NCBI GenBank assembly: GCA_963702575.1
Contig: CAVPCU010000003.1
Coordinates: forward strand, 62,001-126,000
Direction of reading: 5' to 3'
From: VRUE01 sp963702575
Lineage (GTDB): Bacteria > Actinomycetota > Thermoleophilia > Solirubrobacterales > 70-9
DNA: 64,000 nucleotides
Positions 17,604 to 27,375 of the stretch are shown piece by piece; the first letter of the stretch is position 1; the number at the start of each line of letters is the position of its first letter. A program made the translations under genes and the position numbers. The notes below the pieces were generated by a model. That model worked only from the letters and a program-made list of their open reading frames with translations. It ran no database searches and was not told the DNA's origin.

Positions 17604-19245
17604 CCACCTCGAACTGGCTCATCAGGCCATGGTCCTCGTGGTCGAGCATGTGGCAGTGGAGGACGAACTTGCCGGTGTAGTCGGAGAAGTGGCCGGCGAG
17701 CAGGATGCGTTCGCCGGGAAAGAGGAAGAAGGTCTCCTTGAGGCAGTCTTCCCAGGGCGGCGGCGGCTTGCCGTCGCGGGAAAGCAGATACCAGTCGGTG
17801 TGGTGCAGGTGCATCATGTGGGCGACGCCGGTGCGGTTGACGATCTCCCAGGTCTCGGTGGTGTCGAGCTTGGGGAAGGCGTCGGCGCGGGCGGGGTTGA
17901 AGGTTCTGCCGTTGATCAGCCAGGTCGGCTTGAAGGCGCCACCGATCGGAGATCGTCCAGGTGCGGTCGGGCTTGCGCGAGACGTGCCTGGTCCACCCGG
18001 GCAGCGGCCGCAGCGAGCGCGGCACGCGGGTGCGGTCGGGGGCTCGCCCGGGGGCGACGCGGAACTGCATCAAGCGCGCCGACGTAGGGGGTCGAGCCGG
18101 CGCCTTCGCGGCCACCGCGAGGGCCGCTGCGCAGCTCGACCGACTCGCCGCCCGTGCCGGCGAAGTCGACGACGACCTCCACCCGCTCGGCCGGACCAAG
18201 GAGGATCTGGCGCCGCCGCACCGGCTTCGGCATCAGGCCGCTGTCGGTGGCGATCTGGACCAACGGCGCGCCGTTGGAGAGGTGGAGGTTGTAGGAGCGG
18301 AAGCCGGAGATGTTGAGCAGGCGCAGGCGGTAGCGCTGCGGTCGCACGTCGTGGTGGGGCATGTAGGCGCCGTTGACCAGCACGCGGTGGCCGACGACGC
18401 CGTCGGCGGGCGGACGCAGCCCGGTGAACGGGTCGGTGAGCTGGTTGTGCTCGTCGAAGCTCCGGTCGCCGATCGATCAGCGGGACGTCGCGGTCGCCGC
18501 CGGGCAGCGGCAGCGAGCGCTCGAGCTCGTCCTCGACGATGAACATCCCGGCGAGTCCGTGCCAGACGTGGCTGCCGGTGTGGTCGAGGCGGTGGTCGTG
18601 GTACCACTGCGTCGCGGCGCGTTCCGGGCGGCCGTCCTCGACCAGGTCGTAGACGTAGGTCTTCCGCGCCCCCGGCTCGATCAGGTACTCGTTGCCGGAC
18701 TCGCGCGGGGTGAGGCCGTACGGGATGTGGCAGTAGAACGACTTCGGGTGCGAGGCGGTGAGGCCGCCGGGCTGGCCGTCGTACTGGGTGCGGTTGTGGC
18801 CGCCGTGGAAGTGGACCGTCAGCTCGCCGACAGACGGCGGCAGCTGGTGGTGGAAGGCGACCTCGGTGCGCTGGCCGGCGGGCCGGCGGATGGTCGGCCC
18901 GGGGAAGGTGCCGCCGTAGGTCCACATCCGCGTCGGCGGGCCGGGCAGGATCCGCACCTCGGCCTCGCGGATCGGGATCTCCAGGCGGGAGCCGCGCAGC
19001 TCCTCGGGGATCGGCAGCCGGGCGCGAAACGGCACCGCGCGGGCGCCGCGCCGCGCCGGCTCGGCGGTGGCCGCCGCGCCGCCCGAGCCGAGCTCGAAGG
19101 GCAGCAGCGCGGCGAGGGCGCCGCCGCCGAGGGCGCCGAGGAATGCTCGGCGCCCCAGGCGTGGCGCGGAATGCTTCGGCCCAGCCGTCGTCAGCCCGCC
19201 GGCAGGACTTCGATCGAGCCGTGCATCCAGGGATGGATGGCGCAC
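17593..19245 (-). pseudogene. Multicopper oxidase (bilirubin oxidase/CotA-like) with three frameshifts
   Basis: Copper-ligand motifs are all present but in different frames: TVHFHGGHN and TQWYHDHRLDHTGSHVWHG in the first segment, MMHLHHTDW and FVLHCHMLDHEDHGLM in the last. The N-terminus carries a Tat-like signal (LGRRAFLGALGGGALAALLPF), so export to the cell surface is likely. Single-base insertions near 18475, 18069 and 17944 break the frame; each can be removed to give a smooth family-like protein of about 550 residues without stops. The oxidase would couple substrate or metal oxidation to oxygen reduction. The cupredoxin gene lies directly upstream. The exact start is unclear: 19245 is the upstream limit, and a CTG overlapping the cupredoxin stop is another candidate. 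Confidence 0.85.
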
Positions 19246-19748
19246 ATGAAGTAGATCGTCGTCGCTCCGGCCGCGGTTTCCGCGGTGACCGGCTGTTCGA
19301 TCGAGGCGCCCGGCTTCTCACCGGTGAACCAGGAGTCGCCTTCGCTCGTCAGCGTGCCCAGGGTGTCCCAGCCTTCGAGGCCGGTCCTGACCGGGTTCGT
19401 CTTCACCGGCCCGTTGCCCTTGACCCCGTGCCAGCCGGCGATCGCTTTGCAGATGTGGCCTTTGGTGAAGCAGACTTTCTGTTCTTTTTTCGTCTTCGGG
19501 ATCAGCGAGGGCGCGACCAGCGAGAACGTGTGCGGGCCGACTTTCTGCGGGTTGGTCGTGTTGACCACCTTCAGCTCTTCACCGGCGACGACCGTCTTCG
19601 GCGCCTGGAAATGCAGGCCTCCGTTGGCCTTGATGTAGACGGTCGCGGTGGCCGAGGCGAATGCCGGCGCCCACAGCGCGACGAGCACGGCGGCCGCGGC
19701 GGCGACTCCTACCTTGGCCGAACTCCTGCGAAAGCGATGTTGCTTCAA
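19191..19748 (-). CDS. Secreted cupredoxin-domain protein
   Basis: A 185-residue exported protein. A basic N-terminus and hydrophobic stretch (VGVAAAAAVLVALWAPAFASA) form a signal peptide. The body has a plastocyanin-like copper site: His in KVGPHTFSLV and the C-terminal CAIHPWMHGSIEV loop giving Cys, His and Met ligands. TTG at 19748 is preferred as the start because AAAGGA lies 8 bases upstream; a GTG at 19784 is in frame but lacks such a site. It probably passes electrons to or from the multicopper oxidase encoded next, which is inferred from position. Unlike its neighbour it has no frameshift. Confidence 0.85.
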   Translation of the reverse strand: MKQHRFRRSSAKVGVAAAAAVLVALWAPAFASATATVYIKANGGLHFQAPKTVVAGEELKVVNTTNPQKVGPHTFSLVAPSLIPKTKKEQKVCFTKGHICKAIAGWHGVKGNGPVKTNPVRTGLEGWDTLGTLTSEGDSWFTGEKPGASIEQPVTAETAAGATTIYFMCAIHPWMHGSIEVLPAG

Positions 19749-19828
19749 GTTGGGTTCCTTTCTGCGCCGCGCCGTATTCCGCACGGCGATGCGGATGGAG
19801 ACAAGGCGGAGAAGTTAAACCAGCAGCG

Positions 19829-20592
19829 CTACGCGCGCAAGCGATAGCCGCGCGAGAAGAGCCGCAGGTTGACCAGGAAGAGGGCCGCGGTGGCGCCGCT
19901 CAGCGCCAGCAGCGAGAGCGCGACGCTGACTTCGGTGTAGCCGACGAAGCCGTAGCGGACGAGGTTGATCATGTAGAAGATCGGGTCGAAGTGGGTCAGG
20001 GTCTCGAACGGCTGCGGCAGCAGCGTCGCCGAGTAGAAGACGCCGCCGAGGAAGATCAGCGGCTGCAGGACGAAGGTCTGGGCGAAGGCGACGTCGTCGA
20101 ACTGTTCGGCGCGGACGCCGATCAGGACGCCGAGCTGGGAGAAGAAGAAGCCGACGAGGAAGATCGCCGGGATCAGCACGAGGACGTGGTCGACCGGGAG
20201 CGCGGTCAGCAGCGTGGCGGCGACGAAGGTCAGCGAAGCGACGATCAGGCCGCGGACGAAGCCACCGAGCGAGAAGGCGAGCAGCAGCTCCAGCGGCGAG
20301 GCCGGCGAGGAGAGCTGGTCCTGGATCGCCCCCTGGAATTTCTGCTGCAGGATCGAGGAGGAGTTGTTGGCGAAGGAGTTGATCGAGAACGACATCATGA
20401 TCAGGCCGGGGATGACGAAGAGGATGTATTCGACCCCGTGCAGTTCGCCCACGCGCGAGCCGAGCGCGGCGCCGAAGATGCTGATGTAGAGGAAGGTTTC
20501 GAGCAGCGGCGCGCCGATCGTCTGTTTCTTGATCTTCATGAAGCGGTTGACCTCGCGCCGCCAGAGCGTCGCGAAGCGGATCTGGCCCGGAC

Positions 20593-20596
<4 letters not shown>
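19829..20596 (-). CDS. ABC-2 type transporter permease
   Basis: A 255-residue permease starting MSPGQIRFATLWRREVNRFMKIKKQTIGAPLLE, followed by six hydrophobic helices. The loop FANNSSSILQQKFQGAIQDQLSSPASPLELLLAFSLGG is characteristic of the ABC-2 permeases of the DrrB/NodJ group (polysaccharide, lipid or drug exporters). The gene overlaps the stop of its ATPase gene by 4 bases. The substrate is unknown. It is intact, although several genes on both sides have indels. Confidence 0.9.
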
Positions 20597-21357
<761 letters not shown>

Positions 21358-21390
21358 CGCCGGCAAATCTACGGGGTAGCCTGCGCCGGC

Positions 21391-22230
21391 ATGCACTCCG
21401 AGACGCTTCCCTGGCGCGGCCCCGGGCCCGACCGGCCCGACCTCCCCCTCCCCCCCGGGCCGATGCCGCTGCTGCGAGACGGCCAGCTGCGCAAGCGCTG
21501 GCGCTACGTCGGCGTCTTCGGCGCCGAGGTGATGCTCTGCGCGGCGCGGGCGCAGGTCGGCCCCCTCAGCCAGTCCTTCTGGGTGCTCTGGGACCGCGAG
21601 AGCGGCGCCCACCACAGCGGCACGAGCATGCGGCCCGGGAGCCGGGCGGTGAGGATGGACGGGCCGCGGGTCGAGCTGCGCGGCGGCGGCGTTCGCGCCT
21701 CGCTGAGGCTGGGCGAGTGCGCGGCGGTCGAGTCGATCTGCCCGAGCGGCAGCGGCTGGGGCTGGACGCGCAAGCGGGCCGGCGTGCCGGTGAGCGGCAC
21801 GGTCGAGGCCGGCGGGAGGCGCTGGAGCGTCGAGGCGCCCGCGGTCGACGACGAATCGGCCGGCTACCACCGACGCCGCACGAGCTGGCTCTGGTCGGCC
21901 GGGGCCGGCCGTGCCGCCGACGGCCGCGCCGTCGCCTGGAACCTGGTCGAGGGGATCAACGACCCCGACGCCGGCAGCGAGCGGGCGATCTGGGTCGACG
22001 GCGAGCCGGCCGAGCCGGCGCCGGTTCGCTTCGGGGGCATGGCAAGGATCGAGTTCGCCGAGGGCTCGCGGCTCGCCTTCGCCGAGGAGTGCGAGCGCGC
22101 CCGCAACGAGAACCTGCTGGTGCTGCGCTCGCGCTACCGCCACCGCTTCGGCTCCTTCTCCGGCTCGCTGCCGGGGCTCGAGCTGGCCGAGGGGCTGGGC
22201 GTGATGGAGGAGCACGAGGCGCTGTGGTGA
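21391..22230 (+). CDS. DUF2804 family protein
   Basis: A 279-residue protein recognised as DUF2804 by its N-terminal PLPPGPMPLLRDGQLRKRWRYVGVF, the central WSVEAPAVDDESAGYHRRRTSWLWSAG and the end RIEFAEGSRLAFAEE. No enzymatic motif is evident and the function of the family is unknown; similar lipocalin-like beta-sandwich folds bind hydrophobic ligands. The ATG at 21391 follows a TAGCCT box by 8 bases, so it may be leaderless. The 4-base overlap with the exonuclease gene that follows suggests co-transcription. Confidence 0.8.
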   Translation: MHSETLPWRGPGPDRPDLPLPPGPMPLLRDGQLRKRWRYVGVFGAEVMLCAARAQVGPLSQSFWVLWDRESGAHHSGTSMRPGSRAVRMDGPRVELRGGGVRASLRLGECAAVESICPSGSGWGWTRKRAGVPVSGTVEAGGRRWSVEAPAVDDESAGYHRRRTSWLWSAGAGRAADGRAVAWNLVEGINDPDAGSERAIWVDGEPAEPAPVRFGGMARIEFAEGSRLAFAEECERARNENLLVLRSRYRHRFGSFSGSLPGLELAEGLGVMEEHEALW

Positions 22231-23088
22231 CCGGGCCGCTGCTCGTCGTCGACGCGCCCTCGATGCTGTTCCGCGCCTTCTACGCGCTGCCCGACTCGAT
22301 CGTCGGGGCCGACGGCAGGCCGGTCAACGCCCTGCTCGGCACGGCCAACCTGGTCCTGCGCGAGGTCGAAGCGCACCGGCCGCGCGCCGTCGTCCTCTGC
22401 TTCGGGCCCGACGCCGCCTCCTACCGCACCGAGCTCTACCCCGCCTACCACGCCGAGCGCGAGGCGGCGATGCCCGACGACCTCTCGCCGCAGTTCGCCG
22501 CCAGCCACGACTTCTTCGCGGCGTTCGGCTGGACGGTGGCGAGCGCGCGACTCGCTCGAGGCCGACGACCTGCTCGGCACCTACGCGACGCGCGAGGCCG
22601 AGGCGGGCGGCCGGGCGCTGCTGCTAACCGGCGACCGCGACATGTACCAGTGCGCGGCGGAGCGGGTGACGGTCCTCTACGTCCGCACCGGCGGCAAAGG
22701 GGCCGAGGAGGTCGGGCCGGCCGAGGTGCGCGAGCGCTACGGCGTCGACCCCGAGCAGGTCCCCGACTTCATCGCCCTGCGCGGCGACCCCTCCGACGGG
22801 CTGCCGGGCGCCAAGGGCGTCGGGCCGAAGACCGCGGCCGAGCTGCTGCGCCGCCACGGCTCGCTCGAGGCGGTGCTCGAGAACGCGATCCGCGAGCCGC
22901 GGCCGGCGCTGCGCGGCGCCCTGATCGAGGCGCGCGAGGACCTGCTCGCCTTCAAGGACATCGCCACCCTGCGCGACGCCGGCGTCGAGCGCCCGCCGGA
23001 TCGCCCGACCGATTGGGCCGGCGCCGCCGCGGCCGCCCGCGAGCGCGGCATGAACCGCCTAGCCGACCGCCTCGAGAGCCTCGACTGA
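22227..23088 (+). pseudogene. 5'-3' exonuclease (Pol I N-terminal family), one frameshift
   Basis: Begins VTGPLLVVDAPSMLFRAFYALPDSI, the classic start of the polymerase I 5'-3' exonuclease/FEN domain, with FGPDAASYRTELYPAYHAER near residue 55. After one extra base near 22548 the frame changes and continues LEADDLLGTYATREAEAGG, LLTGDRDMYQC and the helix-hairpin-helix GLPGAKGVGPKTAAELL. Repaired, the protein has about 286 residues, normal for stand-alone exonucleases of this family. It would remove RNA primers or flaps during replication and repair. GTG 22227 overlaps the DUF2804 stop. The 3' end overlaps the convergent monooxygenase gene by 30 bases. A sequencing error is possible. Confidence 0.85.
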
Positions 23089-24568
23089 GCGGCTCGGCGC
23101 CGGGCGGGAGAAGCGCATCGTGCCGTCGTCGATCGCGCCGCGGCGGATCGTGCGGATGTCGAGGACGTAGTTCTGGCGCAGCTTCCAGGGCTCGCGCGAG
23201 CCCTGTTTGGGGAAGCGGTCGAGCGAGCGCTGGACGTAGCCGGAGGTGAAGTCGAGCAGCGGCTGCTCGGCGACCGCGGGGTCGCGCCTCGGGGACGCAG
23301 CTGGCGTAGCCGTGGGCGTCCATGTGGGCGAGCAGGCGGCAGACGTATTCGGAGGTGAGGTCGGCCTTCAGCGTCCAGGAGGCGTTGGTGTAGCCGACGG
23401 TGAAGGCGGCGTTGGGGACGTCGCTCAGCATCATCCCCTTGTAGGCCATCCTCGTCGGGACGTCGACCGGCTCGCCGTCGACGCTCAGCTCGATGCCGCC
23501 GAGGAAGAGCAGGTTGAGGCCGGTCGCGGTGACGATCACGTCGGCCTCCAGCTCCTTCCCCGACTCGAGCCGGATGCCGCGCCTCGGTGAAGGTCTCGAT
23601 CCGGTCGGTGACGACCGACGCGCTGCCCTTGGAGATCGCCCGGAAGAGGTCGCCGTCGGGCACCAGGCACATGCGCTGGTCCCAGGGGTCGTAGCGCGGG
23701 GTGAAGTGGGTGTCGACGTCGTAGCCCGGCGGCAGCGCGCGCTTCGACCCCGCGGCGGATCATCTTCTTCACCAGCTCGGGGCGGCGGCGGCTGAGCTGG
23801 TAGATGAGCGTCTGCAGGAGGACGTTCTTCCAGCGGACGATCGCGTAGACGGCGCGGCTGCGGCAGGTAGCGGCGCAGCGCTCCGGCGATCGGGTCCCGG
23901 CCCGGCAGCGAGGCGATGTAGGTGGGCGAGCGCTGCAGCATCGTCACGTGCGCGGCCTTCTCCGCCATCGCCGGGACCAGCGTCACCGCGGTCGCGCCGC
24001 TGCCGATCACGACGACCTTCTTGCCGGCGTAGTCGAGGTCCTCGGGCCAGTGCTGGGGGTGGACGACCGGGCCGGCGAAGCGCTCGACCCCCGGCGAACT
24101 CGGGGGTGTAGCCCTCGTCGTAGCGGTAGTAGCCGCTGCAGGTCCAGAGGAAGTCGCAGGTGAGCCGCACCGTCTCGCCGGTGTCGGTGCGCTCGGCCTC
24201 GACGCTCCAGCGCGAGTCCTCCGAGGACCACTCGGCGCGCGACGACGCGGTGGTGGAAGCGGATCCTGCGGTCGATGCCGTGCTCGCGCGCGGTGCGGCG
24301 CACGTACTCGAGGATCGAGGGCGCCGTCGGCGATCGTCCTCTCCTCGGTCCAGGGCTTGAAGCGGTAGCCGAGCGTGTGCATGTCGGAGTCCGAGCGGAT
24401 GCCGGGATAGCGGAAGAGGTCCCAGGTGCCGCCGAGCGTCGCCGCGCGCCTCGAGGATCGCGTAGCTCTTGCCGGGCAGCCGGTCCTGCAGGTGCCAGGC
24501 GCGCCGATGCCCGAGAGGCCGGCGCCGACGATCAGCACGTCCAGATGTTCGGGCGAGGCCTCGGCCAC
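23059..24568 (-). pseudogene. Flavin-containing monooxygenase (Baeyer-Villiger type), nine frameshifts
   Basis: Pieces of one FAD/NADPH monooxygenase lie head to tail in changing frames: GAGLSGIGA (FAD-binding) near the start, GGTWDLFRYPGIRSDSDM, a second Rossmann motif KKVVVIGSGATAV, and the end PWKLRQNYVLDIRTIRRGAID. Indels are placed near 24504 (deletion) and 24450, 24325, 24243, 24093, 23866, 23750, 23577 and 23297 (insertions). With these corrected the product is about 500 residues without an in-frame stop and looks like a well-kept family member. It would oxygenate ketones or heteroatoms. GTG 24568 is the start. The last codons are GTMRFSRPAPSRSVEALEAVG with TAG at 23059-23061. A TetR-type palindrome lies just upstream. 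Confidence 0.85.
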
Positions 24569-24586
24569 CGGCGGCCATTGTCGCAG

Positions 24587-24604
24587 ACTGGCTGGTCAGC
24601 CAGT
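24587..24604. promoter_or_regulatory. Palindromic operator upstream of the monooxygenase gene
   Basis: ACTGGCTG-GT-CAGCCAGT (24587-24604), two perfect 8-bp arms around two bases, ending 19 bases before the GTG at 24568. Size and symmetry match TetR-family operators, which commonly control such monooxygenases. No regulator gene is present in the window next to it. Confidence 0.5.
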
Positions 24605-24646
24605 GTGACGCACGCGCATAGCGGGGGCGCCCCGTCGGCCTCACAA

Positions 24647-24672
24647 CCAGGGCCGCCCGGAGGCGGCCCTGG
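24647..24672. other. Strong stem-loop in the intergenic region 24569-24970
   Basis: CCAGGGCCGCC and GGCGGCCCTGG form a perfect 11-bp stem with a CGGA loop. No T-run follows on either strand. The 400-bp gap between the divergent monooxygenase and epimerase genes also holds the operator at 24587 and the short leader candidate at 24787-24831. The rest shows nothing recognisable. Confidence 0.45.
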
Positions 24673-24786
24673 CCAGGTGCGTGAAACGAGCGCGGGAACG
24701 GCAGCCGAGTGGGACAAAGCCCGGCCTCCCTTTGCCCGCCGGTGCCCGGATTGGATTCCGCCGGGCGTCCGACAACAGTGCGGCGC

Positions 24787-24831
24787 CTAGCGGCCCTGCA
24801 CCTCCAGAGTCCCTTCAAGCATGTGAATCAA
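24787..24831 (-). CDS. Candidate 14-codon leader peptide with a very strong Shine-Dalgarno
   Basis: On the minus strand AGAAAGGAGGTGG (24839-24851) is an almost full complement of the 16S 3' end. Ten bases after AGGAGG a TTG opens MIHMLEGTLEVQGR and stops at TAG 24787-24789. An internal ATG at 24822 is an alternative start but lies 19 bases from AGGAGG. It lies about 220 bases upstream of the monooxygenase gene on the same strand, so it could be a leader or an independent micro-ORF. No family is recognised. The ribosome binding site is the main evidence, so confidence is low. Confidence 0.35.
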   Translation of the reverse strand: MIHMLEGTLEVQGR

Positions 24832-24970
24832 GTTAGGACCACCTCCTTTCTCTGGTGATCCGATTGAAGCAAATCGCGTGGTCGGCCGGGCCGCGGCGGC
24901 GGGCCTACGCCAGCGAGCGGAGGAGCTCAAACGTACCGGCGTGCCGGACTGTCATACCCTTGGCGATCGG

Positions 24971-26008
24971 ATGGAGGCCTCGCAGGCGCAATCGAAGACT
25001 GTCCTCGTCACCGGCGGCTCGGGGTTCCTCGGCGGCTGGTGCGCGATCGAGCTGCTGCGCCGCGGCCATCGCGTGCGGACGACGGTGCGCGATCTCGCCC
25101 GCGAGGCCGAGGTGCGCGCGGCGATCGCGACCGAGGTCGAGCCGGGCGACCGGCTCACCGTGCTGGCCGCCGACCTCAACGCCGACGACGGGCTGGGCGG
25201 AGGCGGTCGAGGGCTGCGAGTACGTCCTCCACGTCGCCTCGCCCTTCCCGCCGACCCAGCCGAAGGACCCCGACGAGCTGATCGTGCCGGCGCGCGAGGG
25301 CACCCTGCGGGTGCTGCGAGCGAGCCTCGACGCCGGCGTCGAGCGGGTCGTCGTCACCTCCTCGGTCGCCGCGGTCACCGGCGGGCGCGAGCGCCCCTCG
25401 CGGCCGCTCGACGAGCGCGACTGGAGCGACCCCGACAACCCGAAGCTCTCCGCCTACGCGCGCTCGAAGACGATCGCCGAGCGCGCCGCCTGGGACCTCG
25501 CCCGCGAGCGCGGCGCGACCGGACCGGCTGGCGGTCGTCAACCCGGGCGCGATCGTCGGCCCGGTGCTGAGCGAGGACCGCTCCTTCTCCCTGCAGGCGA
25601 TCGAGCGGCTGCTGCGCGGCATGCCGGGCATGCCGCGGATCGGCTTCAGCCTCGTCGACGTGCGCGACGTCGTCGACCTCGAGCTCCGGGCGATGACGGC
25701 GCCCGAGGCCGGCGGCGAGCGCTTCGTCGCGGTCGACCGCTTTCTCTGGATGGCGGAGGTCGCCGCGATCCTGCGCGAGCGCCTCGGCAGGCGCGCCGCG
25801 AAGGTGCCCACCCGCAGCGTCCCCGACCTGCTCGTGCGGGGCGATGGCGCTCTTCGACCCCGGCGTCCGCTCGGTGACCGGCCAGCTCGGCAAGAGGACC
25901 GAGCTCTCCAGCGAGAAGGCCAGGTCCCTGCTCGGCTGGTCGCCCCGCCCGATCGAGGAGACGATCGCCGAGACCGGCCGCAGCCTGATCGAGAAGGGCG
26001 TCGTGTAG
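24971..26008 (+). pseudogene. NAD-dependent epimerase / dihydroflavonol reductase-like, three frameshifts
   Basis: Begins MEASQAQSKTVLVTGGSGFLGGWCAIELL with the NAD-binding TGGSGFLG near residue 14. After an extra G near 25192 the frame changes and reads EAVEGCEYVLHVASPFPPTQPKD, VVVTSSVAAVTGG and the YARSK catalytic Tyr-Lys pair. An extra G near 25520 moves it again to NPGAIVGPVLSEDRSFSLQ, and another near 25836 to ALFDPGVRSVTGQLGKRTELSSEKA with the stop TAG at 26006. Repaired, it has about 344 residues and no internal stop. It is an extended short-chain dehydrogenase of the dihydroflavonol-reductase type; the substrate is unknown. All three events are single G insertions. Confidence 0.82.
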
Positions 26009-26011
26009 GCC

Positions 26012-26047
26012 GCCGGAGCGGGCCTCCGCGATGAGACCCGCTCCGGC
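26012..26047. terminator. Hairpin between convergent genes, probable bidirectional terminator
   Basis: GCCGGAGCGGG (26012-26022) and CCCGCTCCGGC (26037-26047) pair perfectly over 11 bp with a 14-base loop. It lies between the convergent epimerase gene and the repeat-protein gene. No clear T-run follows, so termination is inferred from strength and position. Confidence 0.5.
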
Positions 26048-26078
26048 AACTGGTTCGCTTGCTTCGCGCGCGTCTCGC

Positions 26079-27290
26079 CTACCAGCGAGAGCCTCCCAGC
26101 CCGTTGACCTGGAACACCCCCGCCTCGTTCGAGGCGTTCGCGTCGCCGCCGTCGGCATCGGCGGCCCCACCGTCGCCTCCGGTCGCGTCGCCGCTTTCCG
26201 CCGTGGTGTCGCCACCTTCGGCGTTGGCGTCGTTCTGGCTTCCGCCCCGGCCGTAGTCGCCACAGCCACAGGACCCGTGCTGCTCCTTCTGCGCCTGTGG
26301 TTCGGACTTGGCATAGGCGTTGCCGTTCCCGACCTGGGTGTTGCCGGTGTTGGCGTCGCCGCCTTCACCGCCGGTTGCGGTGGCGCCGCCGCCGGTTGCG
26401 CTCGGACTGCCCTGCTTGAGATCCGATTCGTTGCTCTGCGAGCCGGACTCCGCGGGACTCTCCTTGCACCGGCAATCCCCCTTGGAGGAATGACCGGAGC
26501 CGCGCGCCTCGTTGGCCTGCTTCACCTTCGCCCCGTTCGAGGCATTGGCATCGCCGCCGTCGGCGTCGGCGTTGCCGCCGTCGCCGCCTCGGGCATCGCC
26601 GCTGCGCGCCGCGGTGTCGCCACCCTTGGCATCGGCGCCGTTGCCGCCGCGGTGCTTGCCGCGGCCGCAACCGCAGGACTTGCTCTGCTTCTGCTCCTGC
26701 GATTCGGACTCGGCATAGGCGTTGCCGTTGTATTCCTGGGTGTTGCCGGTGTTGGCTTCACCACCGTTGCCGCCCGTGGCGGTTGCGTCTCCGCCGCTGG
26801 CTTCCGGGCTGCCCTGTTCGAGCGTCGACTCGTTGCTCTGCGAGCCGCCCGAGCTCTGCTTCGAGTGGGTCTCGCAACCGCAATCCCCGTGCGGGGAACT
26901 GCCGCCGCTCGACTCGTTGGACTGCAACACCCCCGCCTCGTTCGAGGCGTTCGCATCGCCGCCGTCGGCATCGGCGGCCCCACCGTCGCCTCCGGTCGCG
27001 TCGCCGCTTTCCGCCGTGGTGTCGCCACCTTCGGCGTTGGCGTCTCCGCCGATCGAGACGGCAACCGCGTTGCCGTTGCCGATCTGGGTGTTGCCGGTGT
27101 TGGCGTCGCCGCCTTCACCGCCGGTTGCGGTGGCGCTGCCACCGGTTGCGCTCGGGTCGCCCTGGGTCACGCTGCTGGCGTTGCTCTGACCGGGGGTCGG
27201 AGGCACCGGCAGCGGCGTCGAGGCGGCGGCAGGCGCCGCTCCGATCGCCAAGGCGACCGCGGCTGCGATTACAGCCGTCGGATATCGCAT
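26079..27290 (-). CDS. Secreted protein of three Gly/Asp/Asn-rich repeats with Cys motifs
   Basis: A 403-residue exported protein with a signal peptide (YPTAVIAAAVALAIGAAPAAAS). Residues 35-150, 151-284 and 285-403 are three copies of one unit: QSN-x-S-x-x-x-QG, ATATGGxGGxANTGNTQ, NGNA, GGDT-AxSGDAxGGDGG, ADADGGDANASN. Between these lie variable Cys segments (GDCGCETH, SCGCGRGKHR, GDCRCKE, SCGCGDYGRGG). The regular GGDA/GDAT spacing suggests a stacked beta structure or calcium binding. The Cys pairs could crosslink it in a surface layer, which is inference. Units 1 and 3 share a 119-base segment that is almost identical at DNA level. No known family is assigned. The next gene upstream also encodes an exported low-complexity protein. 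Confidence 0.75.
   Translation of the reverse strand: MRYPTAVIAAAVALAIGAAPAAASTPLPVPPTPGQSNASSVTQGDPSATGGSATATGGEGGDANTGNTQIGNGNAVAVSIGGDANAEGGDTTAESGDATGGDGGAADADGGDANASNEAGVLQSNESSGGSSPHGDCGCETHSKQSSGGSQSNESTLEQGSPEASGGDATATGGNGGEANTGNTQEYNGNAYAESESQEQKQSKSCGCGRGKHRGGNGADAKGGDTAARSGDARGGDGGNADADGGDANASNGAKVKQANEARGSGHSSKGDCRCKESPAESGSQSNESDLKQGSPSATGGGATATGGEGGDANTGNTQVGNGNAYAKSEPQAQKEQHGSCGCGDYGRGGSQNDANAEGGDTTAESGDATGGDGGAADADGGDANASNEAGVFQVNGLGGSRW
26113..26231. repeat. 119-bp internal repeat, copy in unit 3
   Basis: Matches 26926-27044 with one mismatch seen. Inside the repeat-protein gene it encodes NAEGGDTTAESGDATGGDG and the following residues in both units. Such near-identity within a diverged tandem array suggests recent gene conversion or duplication. 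Confidence 0.8.
26926..27044. repeat. 119-bp internal repeat, copy in unit 1
   Basis: Partner of 26113-26231, same orientation, one mismatch seen. The corresponding part of unit 2 is much more diverged, so units 1 and 3 have been homogenised. Confidence 0.8.
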
Positions 27291-27375
27291 TGGAAATTCC
27301 TTTCTCTACTCGAGTTGATTAGCCGGGAACGGCTAGGGCTCCCGGCGCAGCCCTGGTTCTGGGGTCAGCCAGGAA

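Noticed and set aside
24840..24851. CACCTCCTTTCT looks like the 3' end of 16S rRNA
   Set aside because: Only about 12 bases match, and nothing upstream resembles 16S helix 45. It reads better on the other strand as a strong ribosome binding site.
26079..27290. CRISPR array or tandem DNA repeat
   Set aside because: Repeats are coding, irregular in DNA and keep the reading frame with a signal peptide in front. No short identical repeats with equal spacers were found anywhere in the window.
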